Below are positions 1-11,880 of a stretch of DNA of 64,000 nt, in pieces. The position numbers were made by a program, and so were the translations under genes. The notes under the pieces are model-generated. The model ran no database searches. It had not been told where the DNA came from and was given only the letters and a program-made list of their open reading frames with translations. The stretch comes from Archilochus colubris (lineage: Eukaryota; Chordata; Aves; Apodiformes; Trochilidae): assembly GCA_023079485.1 (NCBI GenBank), contig CM041083.1:107758054-107822053 (forward strand), in the 5' to 3' direction. Position 1 is the stretch's first letter. Each line of letters begins with the position of its first letter.

Positions 1-641
1 GAGACACTCATAACTCCTGGACTGAGGCATTCCTGCACTGCACTGTGCTTGTTCAATTCAGCAGTGAAACTTTTTTTTTTACCAGTCAATGGGGACTCAC
101 AGGCTCCTGCTCTGAGTCAGCCGATGGAGGAGTATGATTGAAGGATCTGCCTTTGCCTTGGGAAGGAGCTGAGCTGTCTCTGCTGACTGAGGGAGGTGGC
201 TGAGTACCTCTGTATAAATCCTTGGAGAAGCTGCAGCTTCTAGTAAATCTGCTTTTTTAGCAATGTCAAGTGCTCTCCTATTCAACAGGCCTGGTCTCCT
301 GCAGTGTTATTCCTCCTTTATTCTTCAATGTGCTGCTCTATAAGCAGTATAAAAATAGCCTATCTTCAGCCAGAAGCCTTTCCAAAGCTGCTGTGCTTGA
401 ACAGAGGGCAGGGGAAGGGGCACAGGAAAGAAGTTATAGTTAATTCCATGTTGTTTTCCAGTGTTTTTTAATCCCTCAGTTCTCTGGAGAAAAGACTGGC
501 AGGACTTAGAAGAGCTGCTATGAGCAGTGACCTGAAGAGACTGGAGGAAGATGAGGCTGGTGAAGGGGATTCTCGCAGCCAGGTGAGACATCAGAACCGT
601 AATTCCTTCTCACACATGAGAGCAGAGCACCTTTAAGAAAG
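1..641. other. Non-coding stretch, nothing recognised
   Basis: No frame here resembles a known protein, and the open frames are short and cluttered. A T-run near 70-80 and ordinary mixed sequence are all that is visible. It could be intergenic or intronic; no splice-flanked exon stands out. Confidence 0.5.
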
Positions 642-712
642 ATACACACAAAGAAGGAAGATACACACAAAGAAGGAAGGTACACACAAAGAAGGAAGGT
701 ACACACAAAGGA
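642..712. repeat. 19-bp tandem repeat, about 3.7 copies
   Basis: A 19-bp unit (atacacacaaagaaggaag) starts at 642, 661, 680 and 699, and the last copy is partial. Copies 1 and 2 are identical; copies 3 and 4 begin with g instead of a. The purine-rich plus strand gives a repetitive minus-strand translation of LLCVYLPSLCVS type, which is a by-product of the repeat and not a protein signal. It is probably a local minisatellite that could vary in length between individuals. Confidence 0.9.
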
Positions 713-3700
713 CAGAGCACACTCCAGAGCACAAACACTACAGAAAAAGCAATTGTCCTGGCAAAGGTTTCTCTAAAAGGAAACCTAATGATGATGGATG
801 CATCAGCTCCATGAGCAAACATCTGTGCTCCTCCTGATAGGCATCTTCTGAGGCAGAAAGTGTGGGTTCCTCCCACAGCGCTGGCGCCCAGAAACATCTG
901 AAACCCAGACTCCCTCCTGTCCCTCCTTTTCCATAGGCGGGAGCTGCATATGCATTGAATGCCAGTAATCACTCTGCTTACAGCAACCAGGGCAGGGAAC
1001 AGCATGGGGTTTACTGGGCAATAAACATCCCGCTGGCACATTATCCTCCTGTGAAGTGTCAGACAGATGACCCAGGACACTGCTGGTTTATAGCAGTCAT
1101 TCCCAGGGAGAGAAGCCGTATCTCCCAGTTCTCTCACCCCCAAAGAGGAATGGGATACCACTCCTTGAATTATCTTGCAGGAGGAACAGAACTGGTATGT
1201 CGTCATATTTTTAGGTTACAGGATAACGCTGTAAGTAGCAAAAGAGAAAGCAACAGAAGAAATAAGAGTATTTTTAGCTCAAAACCCTACCTGAAGGAAA
1301 TCAGTGATGCTTCACTGATCTTAGTGGAGGTAATGTAACTTATAGCTCGTCACACTAATGAACCAGCAGACTGGATCTTGGATTCAGATTCTGACCAAAA
1401 CTTTGGAGATTTTGTTTGGGTTTTTTTAATGGTTCTCCTTAAGTAATGATATAACAAAATAGCTTAATCAAACAATAAGAACCATGATTCTTGGCTTTAA
1501 CGGTTAATATTGGTCTATCCACTTGAGGATGGAAGGACTGCTCTTACCCCATGTCTAAGGCATCACTGGACTTGGCAGGACTCCAAATCTCCAGTGATTG
1601 GTGTTATTTACATGTATCTTTGTCCTTAAAACTGATGCCTGGAATATCTGTGACAAAGGTTGCTTCTGCAAGATTTTAGAAAGTTTCCTGATGACTATTT
1701 TTTTCCTCTGTAATTGGTGCTAATCTGAGAAAGAACTGTACTTTAAAGTTTATGCTTATATTTTAAAGTTCAAGACTTCTACTGGGGCGCCTTAGCTAAG
1801 AGAAGCAAATGTTGTTTGTTGTGTTAGCCAGAACTCTCTCACCACTTGCATATATGGCTGGGCCTTAGAAAGGCTAAAAGGGGTAATGAAAGGAGGTGAG
1901 GGGGACTTGGAATGTAGCAGCTGAGCTTTTCTGTGGAAGGAAGAACAGTCACAAGCTGTTAAGTATCACCAAAGGAAAAGCAGGCTACTAGAGAGCCAAA
2001 ATTGAAGAAAAATATGTGGACAACCAGAGCAAGAAGATTTGCTGCCCTGTTGCTAGGTGATAGATCTCTTATCATGCTAATGACAATAAAGGATGATACT
2101 GGTACCAGTAAAGCATCTTTCATCTGAGAATTACTAAGGGTTCTCCAGACAGTGAGGATGTATTATTCCTATTTACCAGAGTCACAGACAGAGATGAATT
2201 GATTTGCCAAAGGTCACCCAACACAGCACTGACAGATTTCAGAATAAGAAATTGTCCTATTTTAGTTCTATTAGGCCAATGACTGCCATAAAACCTTTCA
2301 GTCCTGCCCCACTCCTCATAAATCACCCCCATGTCCCTCTCTCCTGAGGAGACACTCTCCTGTCTCATTTGTATTTCTTGTGCAGTTTAGATTACAAGCT
2401 CTTATGGCCCTGGAGAGTAGTTTACCATGGATCGTGAAGGGCAGAGCAAACATGTAAGCTAAGCTGTCCTGTTTTGGGGCTTCATGAATGAAAAGAAAGT
2501 ACAGGACCCAGCTGGATAAAGGAGATATGCCATATGGTATGGGACTGCACTATGAGTTCCACAGTGGCCCTGGGTGGGCTGTGATCTTGGGCAGCAGCTC
2601 CTTCACCATCACTCAGGGTCACTGAGCCCCTAGTCTGGTACCATTTCTCCTTGCAATGTGTGAGTTGGAATCTGCTGGTGTCTGCTGGTGCAGGTCTGAT
2701 ACCTGCCAAGCTCTTGGGCTGCCCCAAGAACAGGGTTGCTTTTGTTCAGGACATAGGGTGAGGAGTCCTACACACCTGGCACTTTCCTGTCCTCTTATAT
2801 GTGGGATCAGGAAAGTCATCAGAGGTCTGAAAGCTTCATGTAAAATGACACTAGTTTGCTGGCTCTTGCTTGCTAATCTACGACAACAAATTATGCTGAG
2901 CACCTGTTTCTTCCAGATACTCTGACCTGCTGGGAAAATCCAAGGCTCAGGAAAAATCTTCACTGACAGCAGCTGTGTGACTTCAGGGGTGAAGGGCTTC
3001 TAGGTCACCTCCCAGGGCTTTGTGTAAGACCCTAACCCACACCACAGCTGCACCACATGAAATGCCAAGAGGTTGCACAAAAACAGATGCAAATGGTACT
3101 CAACCCACTGAATAACAGCTCCCCCCGACTATCTGCACAGCTCTTTCCAATACTGGGGCTCCTCAGGCATGAATCAGTAAAGGCATGAGTCAGGCATAAT
3201 TTTATCAGTCATTGTTTCCCATTAGAGATTGTGAGGGAAACAAGCAAGCCTAAATTCTAAAGCTTGCAGGAAAATAGCATTTCTGATTTCCATTTGAAGA
3301 ACAGAGCTTTCCTGATGACAAGGAGCAGCCTGTAATTTCTTGATGAGCTGATGTAGTCTAGTGAGGACGGCAGGGGGGAACACAGTGGGGATGCCCACAG
3401 GGCTGGTTTTAATCTGAGTCATCGGTCCCTCAGGGGTCTGGGCTGGATGTATATCCCACCAGGTGTTTCCTATGGTGCTTCTAAAGACACCAACCCAGCA
3501 TCCCCCAGTTGTCTCCAAGAGGAGTACTGGGCCCCTCATAGGCATGAAAAAAACAGGCTTTTGCAATCTTTATTTCCTTTTCTTTATGTGTAAAATGGAG
3601 ACTCATCTCATTTATCTCTGACTGTCACCGTGAAAATTTAGCTAGTCTTTCTACAATGCAACAGAGACTCAAATTGCATTCACAGTGGGTGCTAAGCATT

Positions 3701-5185
3701 TTAATGACTCTTCTCCCCTGTTCTTTCTACCTCTCAGAGTCTTGGCAAGTTTCCTCCGTCTCATGTATTTCGGCGCAGGAGGACACAGCCCCAAAATAAC
3801 TGAAGAGCAAGAGCCATACAGCAGCTTTGTGGGGTTTGTTCAAACTATGTAAAAGACCAAGACAATTTAAAACCTCAGGGCATGTCTGTAAAATAGATCC
3901 TACTGGACTCCTCCATCCTTATGTAGCTGGTGCAAGGCTGCTGCTGAGTAGTGAAGAAAGTCTACATTTGCCTCAGTCCAGCCAAACGTATCACAGACAT
4001 GAATTTAAGGTTAGCATGTGCTTCACTGGATTTGGACTATTCTCCTTTTCTGTGGGGAGGGGAAAAAACAAAACCATTAAGCCCACAAGAATTGGAACTG
4101 GTACTTTTTTTAGGTCAACTAACATCCTGGGCAAACAGGGATATTAGGAGCAGTCGAGCAGGATAAAGCCAGCTGAGGAAAACCCTGTTAGTAGTGTAAG
4201 CCCTGCTCTGAGACTTCGTGTTGTGATTGAGCATGGCTTGCAGGGGAACCTCAAAGCTCTGCACATGATAATTTCCTTTCAAAAGGTGGAGATGCCAGAT
4301 GGCTGAGGAAAGCACTCTGAAATGTCCCCTGTGCTGCCCTTCTACAGGTGATAGCTAAGTTCTGCAAAGAACAGATGCAAACAGGCGTGGTGAGCCACAT
4401 CCTGTTTTTCCCCTAAGCTTCAGGGACTCGACCCCATAGAGAGGATGCTGGCAGCAAGGCTTAAGTAAGTAGTATTTTAATCAGTGAATTTGCTGAGATA
4501 CAGCAGTCACATCTCCCTGCATCTCTCCTTACTCTCAACCTTCTCATTTTGTTGCACACCAGTGTACCCCACACCCCAAGCAAGCAGGGAAGTGTGATCA
4601 GGCAGAGGCCATCTCTCAAGCTGCAGCTGGGAAAATACCCTCTTGCAAGGTTCCCTGAGCACTGCCTTCAGAAAAGCTGGTACCCAACAGAAGTGCTATG
4701 TTGAGACCCTGTGGCCATGTCCCTTGGCCCAGCCCTTGGGCTCTTCCATGAGCTGTCAGCAGGGAGAGGGCAAAGCAGTACTAAGAAGGAGACAAAGGTG
4801 TAGAAGGAGACAAGTGGAACAAGCTCAGAATTGTTTAAAGCTTGATAATTGGGCTAATCTGTGATACTAAAACTCCCACAACTCCGCTCCCAAATGATCA
4901 CCAGGAGGAACAATGTTTACTTTCAAACCAGCCTTGCAATCCAGAAGAAGGCAACACACAGAGACAAATTCGTATTTGGGGCACTAGGAGGAGGTTTAAC
5001 AAAAAATAACCTCAAGATTACACTTTCCTTTCCTGTCATCCTCCACATCTGGACAAAAAATGGTAGATAGAAACTGTTTCAGAATTGCTCCATGTTTTTT
5101 GCACCAGTTGCTCAGTGTGGGGTCTGCACTGTGCTGCAGAGAAGGAAGGAGCACCTGAACAGCAAGGTCTGAACTCTTTGCCTTT
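713..5185. other. Non-coding stretch, no gene recognised
   Basis: About 4.5 kb of unique-looking sequence. The longest frames (955-1338 plus, 2619-2963 and 3222-3566 minus) have no recognisable domain and no codon pattern suggesting selection. No transposon end, tRNA or long repeat was seen. Confidence 0.45.
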
Positions 5186-6715
5186 GACTTGCAGCCAAGA
5201 CTTCCCTTAGGTGGCCCCTTTCCAAAAGCAGCACTCGGCTTTCTATCTCAGCTACAGACTGGTGGAAGGCAGACTGCTAGACAAGGCTCTGCAGATGTAT
5301 CCCATATAAATCTGTTTCACAGCCAAGCTTTCTCCGTAGCCCAACTTTCCCTGTGGCAGCCCCTTTCAAGCCCCTCTCCCATGGCAACTCTGGGCTCGCT
5401 CTGAATCCTAAGCCTAATCCTAACCTCACCCAAGCAGTAATGGATGGTCAGCCTTTGGAGAGGGTAACCAGACAAAACATATCTCGCTGCCAAGCTCTCT
5501 CAGCAACCCACACTTCTCTTTCCATCCTGATATCAAATGCAGCTTCATAATTTCTCCCCCCCTTAGTCCTAACTCTAACTAACAGTTGACTTAAGGGCAA
5601 TGGGCTTGAGGTATTGCTCAAATATAGCACAACTTGCATCCAATCTCTCTTGGCAGCCCACTCTTCCCTTTTGCAGATGCCTTCTCACCCCCCAAGACAA
5701 AAGCAACTCCAGCCATCTCCCTTTCTTAACCCAAACTCAAACCCCAAACATGACACTGACAGCCAATGTTTGGACAAGGTACCATAGACATTAGTCAAAT
5801 TTGAAAATAACTCACAGCAAAGTTTTCTTGGCACCACACTTCCTCTGGACAGTCCCTTTCCATCTCCACATCAAGTGCAACTCCAGGCTTCCTTCCTTCC
5901 CCATCTCCAAACCTTACCTGAGGAACAACTTTTCAACATGGCCCTCCAGATATCCCATGCAAAAAAGTATCTCATAGCCAAGCACTCTTACAGACATCTT
6001 TCCTGTTGCACACAGTGATTGTACTTCCATGCTGTCTCCATCCCTTTACCTTAACCCTCACTGTAACCCTCCATGCAGGCTGACCTTCAAACAGGTCACC
6101 CAGACAGCTCAAACAAAAAACATTGCAACCAAGCTCTCTTGACAGCCATCAGTTCCCTTGGGCAGCTCTTTTCCATCCACACAAAAGCTCTGTCCAGGCT
6201 CTCTCCCTCTTTTGACCATAATGTTTATGCTCAACCTAATGGCAACATGAAAATTTACCTGCACACAAGGTCATCTAGATGTTGCCTTAAGGAAAAATAT
6301 CTCACAGCCTAGCCCACTGAACAGCTCATAATATCCATGGCCAGGTCCTTTCCATCCTAATTCTAACTGCAAGTCCTTGATTTCTTTCTCTCTCAAAAAT
6401 AGTCACAGCTGATGATCGAACTCTAGACAAGGGCCTTGTCTGAGTTGAAAAATACCTCACAATCAACCTCTCCTGTGAGCCCACAGTTCCCTTTCCATCC
6501 ACGCTCTAGGTGTACCTCCAGGCTTTTACTGTCAATCTCTCTAAACCCAAAACCTTCCCCTAACTCTGATGACAAATGATGGACAGACTTTGCACAAGGC
6601 CTTCCAGACATAGCCTAGATGCTGCAAAGCCAGTTTCTCTTTGTAGCCCACAGTTCTTTTCCTTTCTCAACACTCCACCTCCAGGCTTTCTTTGTCTCTT
6701 CAGCTTTACTAAGGG
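5186..6715. repeat. Degenerate satellite-like tandem array, about 164-bp period, about 10 monomers
   Basis: A recurring block of the form (c)caagctctcttggcagcccac appears at about 5192, 5322, 5491, 5641, 5818, 5979, 6130, 6309, 6464 and 6631. Spacing is about 130 for the first, possibly partial, unit and then 169, 150, 177, 161, 151, 179, 155 and 167. Other parts of the monomer recur in the same order: a ccctttccatcc block, then aactccaggctctctccct, then a telomere-like cctaaccct stretch, then cttggacaaggtcatccagaca leading into atctcacagccaag. The plus strand is pyrimidine-rich and G-poor throughout. Copies are strongly diverged, so the array is old. No protein is encoded; open frames in it are chance. 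I cannot assign it to a named satellite family. Confidence 0.8.
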
Positions 6716-6740
6716 GTGATTTTGTCCCTGATCCCTCTTG

Positions 6741-9728
6741 TTTTCTCCCTGAGGCACACTGCCATGATGGCTTTGGGATTTTTTACTCCTCATGTTCATT
6801 TAGATAGATAGAATGCATAGATGCTTAGCACAGTCCCACATGAAGTTTGAACTCTCTGCCTGCCTTTCTGAACTCTCAGGTAAGGTTTACTTGTCTGTAC
6901 CACTCAGGGTTTGGGCATCTTGGCCCAGCTCGTCCCCTCCCATCCTGCATTTCTAGTATTTGGACTAAAATGTGTATCAGTCACCAGCTGGGTATGAAGT
7001 TTTATGCTGTTAATTTTTCAAAGCAAAACTGTAATTTCTATTTTAAGGTGAAACCACTGAAATGAAAGGGTAGGACTGGGTTATTTTCTCTACGCAGCTC
7101 CATGTGTGTAAAGCAACCCTGAAGCTGGAGTAGCCACAAGTGTTGACTGTCTTCCAAGCTCTTTGCTTGAGTCTGCTGTGAAAAAGAGACAGGGAATAAA
7201 TATCTGCTGGGAAAACAGAGGCAGGGGGAGGATTTTAAGGGGCTCTTGAGGCACATATGAAGCTCTGGGTGTGTGTCATCCACATGCACATATCTGCTAA
7301 CCAGGATCGTCAGGATTTGGGAATGCTGGCACTTTTCATTGGGAAGATGTGGGAAAGAGTTAAAGAGCTTGAAATGAAAATACTGTTTGTTTAAATATTT
7401 GGAAGGAAATAAAAAGAACAGGGTATTAGAGGAGCAAGCTATGTGTATGGCAGTTTTAGCTAAAGCCCTGTAAGAGAGTTACTTGCTGCTTTCATATATT
7501 TTGTGTGGGTAGCCTGCAAGACTTTGTCAAGAACCAGCAAGGAATTATTCCTAAGTGCTATGCAAATACCCACGATGAAGATGGTTCCTCCCTCTGCAGC
7601 AAACAAATGCAGAAAGGCAGGGTAACAAGGAGTTAATTTTGGTTAGTGTCATAAACTATCTCCTCAGCATCCAGAAGTTGTGTCTATTTTTTGCAGGCCC
7701 CACAAAAAAAAAAAAAAAAAAGAGCATTTATGTGGGGGTTAGGAGGAAAAGCTGAGATTGATTCTACAGATGCTTAGAGGGAATTTCCCCTCAGGTACTA
7801 CAGGGAGATCAGGCAGTGGCTGTTAATGCAATGAATGCAGCTCTCCTCAAGGCCCCCTCAGAGATGAGAGATGCCCCCCCAGCACCCAAGAGAGGTAGGA
7901 GGCTGGCTGGGGGCTGCTGGGCACCTCGCATATGACATAGTGAAGATGTGTGGCCAGAGGATGGGCTGGATCTTATGTTCATCTCCCTCAGATCCCCACA
8001 GGGCCATGCAATATATCAGTCTGCTTTGCATCAAACAGCTGCCTGACACAGCCTTCCTGAAAGCAAGGGAAAAAAAAAAAAAACCAGAACCTAAAAAGTA
8101 AAAGAAGCAGCAGAGAGTCCTTAAAATTCAGGCACTGGCTCTTGCTTTTGTCAATTGCTCTTGTCAAAGCCCATTTGTCAGAGGCTCTGCAGGCTGTCAC
8201 GTCACACGGCTCAGCACCCCTGGCTCTTCCACTGTCCCACAGTAACCTTCACAGCAGATGAAAGGCTGAGCCATTCTTCCTTTCCCTCGCTTTGTTGTTG
8301 TTTTTCTATTTTATCAACCAGTGTTCATTTATTAAATTCCTACAATCAGATGAACATCACATCTTAGTAAATGATGATGCAGAAGATCTTGATCTGCCCT
8401 AGTATAAAAAAAGTCCATATAGCAATAATATAGCAGCAAAAAAAAAAAAAAAAGCTAGAAAAATCAGTGGTTGCATGGATTCTAAAATGCTGCCAGTTGT
8501 TTTATTAACTTTTGTTAGACTTGCACAGCTACATGCATGTCAGGCTGCCTTGAAAGACAGTTGAAAAGTCATTTTGGTCTCAACTTTCCCAACAAGTAAT
8601 GGCCCCAGAAAAATGTTTCTGAATACCTTCTGTCATCAGAGCGTGAAAAATCCCTTCATGGTATATCATATCTGTGCATGCCTCTGGCTGATTTCTGCTG
8701 TCTGTTTATAATTTCAGTTTCAGATTCTCATGTTTTCCTGCATTTGATAGGTATAATACAGGCATAACAATATATTCTGTTAATTCTGCACTTGACAAGA
8801 GCATGTAATATTTCTCTGTGTTGGTTGGTGTTTTGTTATTTATGAAGGTAACTTCTCCCTTGGAGGAGGAAGGATGGCAATTCCAATGACTTGGCCAACT
8901 TGACTTGGTCAGTTTGTTTTGTGTTTTTTTTTAATTTTAAGTAAAGTTGGGGGTCCTGATACTGCACATACCTACTTTTAGAGGCCAAGTTCCCATTTAT
9001 TTACAGTTTTCTCTGTGGAGCAGCTCAGCACCAATGCCATGATGAAGCTGAATGGAGCCTTCTTGATTTGGCAATGGTGGACAACGCAAAATTTCAGTGG
9101 GACAATCTGCAACGTGTCACATGCTTTTTAACCTAGTTAAAATCACTTGTGTAAAGTCTCAGAGCCAGATACAGGGTTGATGTAAACCACCTCAGAGAGT
9201 CAGTGTGATTGGCATTGAGTAGGAATATGGCTCAAGTGCCAGGTGGCCCTAGGGCAACCCTGAGTCTGCAAAGTGCTTACCTGTTGAGCACACAGGGGGT
9301 TCTGCTTTTCCCATTTGGCCCATATGAGCAGTTTCCTTGTCCAAGCATAAGGAATTAATTGCTGTGTAGGGGTCTGGTTGCAGAGACGTGTCTGTCTGAG
9401 CTGCTCTGAGCCTGGCTGAGTTAATTTACTGCCTGGGCTTGCAGCCCTGTTTGGCTGCCAAACCCCTCCGAGTAGGAGTGTTGGGCTGGGTGGTGTGCCA
9501 TGCCTTGGCCACCAATGATGTAAAATGCCATCTGACCCAACAGCACTCCCCCTCCTTGGTTACCCTTGCCCTGGGGGTGACAATTTTCACCAATGGCCAG
9601 ATCAAGGATGATAAACTTTTAGATGACCCCAGTGCAGATGACCGGGACTTGGCTGGACGTGGCCCTGTTTATCAGGTGTTAATGCTGCTAAAGGTTTATT
9701 TCCCAAAACCTCCATCTGGAATGGCCTC
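6741..9728. other. Non-coding stretch with poly-A tracts
   Basis: No gene is recognised. There are A-runs at 7704-7721 (18), 8070-8083 (14) and 8438-8453 (16), without adjacent retrocopy sequence or clear flanking duplications. A few tagatagata units occur near 6801. Otherwise the sequence looks unique and AT-leaning. Confidence 0.45.
7704..7721. repeat. Poly-A tract, 18 A
   Basis: An uninterrupted run of 18 A. It is the first of three poly-A runs within 750 bp (the others are 8070-8083 and 8438-8453). It looks like a simple homopolymer and not a retroposon tail, because no mRNA-like or LINE-like body precedes it. Confidence 0.85.
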
Positions 9729-9810
9729 TGTGTTGTACAAGGCATCACCTTCACACCAAGGAGACATTAAACTGCTGCATGAAGAGAAGAGTGTTATTCT
9801 GTACAACACA
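9729..9810. repeat. 11-bp perfect inverted repeat spanning 82 bp
   Basis: The left arm tgtgttgtaca (9729-9739) is perfectly complementary to the right arm tgtacaacaca (9800-9810), with 60 bp between them. The internal sequence shows no further extended pairing by eye, so a microRNA-like hairpin is not favoured. No obvious target-site duplication was found just outside the arms. It may be a chance palindrome, the ends of a tiny decayed DNA transposon, or part of an old SINE. Confidence 0.5.
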
Positions 9811-11394
9811 TCACGAAGCAAAATGGACAGAAGCCTCTGTAGTAGCTGACTTTATGGTGTTCCGCCTCTAAGCATGAGGTGTGGAGAAGCCTTTCATGTC
9901 ATGCTCAGCACAGGGATTTTATATAAAATGGATGCTCCACCATATGTAGTTATGTCATGACAACTGTAGGACAACTTGGCATTACACATCCCACTTGACA
10001 TGTCCTATGAATGTGGGCTGAGTAATTCCAAGTTGTATTTAAATAAGAGGAACTATATTTTTCCTGCAAGCACAAGTCAGTTAAAAATACCCCATGGTTA
10101 CTGCTTTGAAAATGCTTTAAATTCAACCTAATCTTGTCATGAAGACAGGCCAATGGTGACAGTCACATTAAAATACTCATCTGTAGAGCTGTATTGTGAG
10201 GTGGGGCTGCCTTTCTTGGGCCACCACAGCCAACCTACTGACCCCACGAGACACTGACCCCCACTTTCTGGGCTGCAGGGGAAGAGATGGCTGCTGAAGC
10301 CTTCATGGAGGGTATGACCAATACTTCCAGAGTCTAAACACAGGACATAAAAATGCGTTGCCTTTGGACTCTTGTAGCACATGTTTGAGCTATGAGATGT
10401 GCTGTTCATCTCCATCCTCAGATCCAGTCCCAGTGCCTCAGTTTCCCTCAGGGATGCAGACCTCCCTTTCAAGGCTCAGGCTGCATGTTTGCAACCTGTC
10501 TTCCCTATCCTCCTCACTTTTGACTCTCCTTGTTACCAAAGCCAAGTCAGTCATCACAGGTCCCGATGGCCCTGAGCATCCTCAGACACCCCCATGCATA
10601 CCGCTGCCCACAGGACCCCCCAAGGCTTATCTCATGCTGCCTGTGCCCAGTCCTGCTCCCCCAGTCCTGACTCACCAAGTGACCTCCATGGATGGACAAA
10701 AAGAGAATTATTTCAATTTTTTATCGTGGTTTGTATGATACTGAAAATCTTTCTGGGAGAGCTGGCTTTCAGCTTTGCACTTCTCCTTCCTTTCTGTTCA
10801 CTCACTTACAAACACGTTTTCAGTTTTCTTTTCCAACTTTGTCACTAAAGGGCTGGGAAAAGTTACCCTCAGTCGAAGGTATCTAATCCAGTGAATAAGC
10901 AAAGCAGTTCATTATCATCTCACTGTCACTGGCACAGAGTGCTGTGTCACAGGATGGGTAACACAGAGGAAGCATTCAGTGTATCTAAAATCCACTTATC
11001 TCTCCAATGAATGGTACAGCAGCTGCCAAAGTTGCCACCAGCCTTTTCCTCACCATCTTAACCCCTTCTGGCAGGACACGACTCTTGCTGAGAAAACATC
11101 CCAAGCATTGCAGATACAGCCACAGTTCCACAATGTTCTCATTCCCTCAGCCAAGAGCCCAGCTACCCCACAAAGGTTAAAGGTATCAGAAACACACTCT
11201 GACTGGTTTTATAAGCACAGCAAAGCCTCCTTCCTTATTGAACAGCTGAAGCAGCATTCCTGGGCTGTTCCCATCTGCTGTAATCCTCTATTGACTTAAA
11301 GCCACCGAAACTTCTCTAGAAACCATCAGGCAGGATTAATCTCTCCCCACCCCATCCCCTCTCAGGGCTGCTCCTCCATCAGGGCTGGAGGTTG
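9811..11394. other. Non-coding stretch, nothing recognised
   Basis: Open frames at 10137-10472 (minus) and 10358-10738 (plus) overlap each other, are proline- and serine-rich from base composition, and match no family I know. No repeat element was identified. Confidence 0.45.
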
Positions 11395-11880
11395 AGCCTC
11401 CACCAGCGAGAATGTCCTTGCAGGGCCCCCTGCGTGCCTCGAATGGCTCCTCTGGTTCTGATAAACACCGGGGCTTCGAGCCAGTGCGTTTGTACTCCTG
11501 CTGTGGGGGATTCCTCCTGCCAAGTACTCCACACACCAACCTAATTTATGCGCCGCGGCGCTAGCTGGAAGCCAGTCAAGCCCTTTGCTCGCCTTCCAAA
11601 AGCGAGAAGCAACATACTCTCCACCTGGCCGCGTTGTCACTAACCTCGTGCTGCAGTAATTTGCAGGGAAGAGAGCTCACGAGGTGGTTGGACCCTCTCC
11701 AGTGACTTTTGGCAGGAGGAGATGCAGCAGAGATCCATCAGGTGGTCCCGGAGCCTCACCACGTGTTGCGTGGGGTTGGGTGGGTGGCTCCTGCCCCTGG
11801 GGTAGGGGGTGAGGGGGAGCGCTGCTTAGGGGCTCCCGTGGCTTTCCTGCAGCAAAGTGGTCATTCAGGTTTGCCCGCGG
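11395..11880. other. CpG-richer GC patch, possible regulatory sequence
   Basis: CpG dinucleotides are clustered here (about two dozen in roughly 500 bp by eye), while most of the window is CpG-poor. The patch includes the perfect 12-bp palindrome gcgccgcggcgc at 11550-11561. No first exon, TATA box or convincing start codon accompanies it. It could be a weak CpG island, an enhancer, or a decayed GC-rich insertion. The function is unknown. Confidence 0.35.

Noticed and set aside
610..1206. 198-residue minus-strand open frame with LLCVYLPSLCVS repeats
   Set aside because: The repeats come from the 19-bp DNA minisatellite, and the rest has no domain or codon signal.
955..1338. 127-residue plus-strand frame
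   Set aside because: No family resemblance, no splice or promoter context, and it overlaps the opposite-strand frame of similar quality.
7704..8453. Three poly-A tracts as possible retrocopy tails
   Set aside because: No mRNA-like or LINE-like body and no flanking duplication were seen. Processed retrocopies are also uncommon in birds.
9439..9849. 136-residue plus-strand frame
   Set aside because: The composition is plausible but there is no recognised domain. It contains the inverted repeat arms, so a chance frame is more likely.
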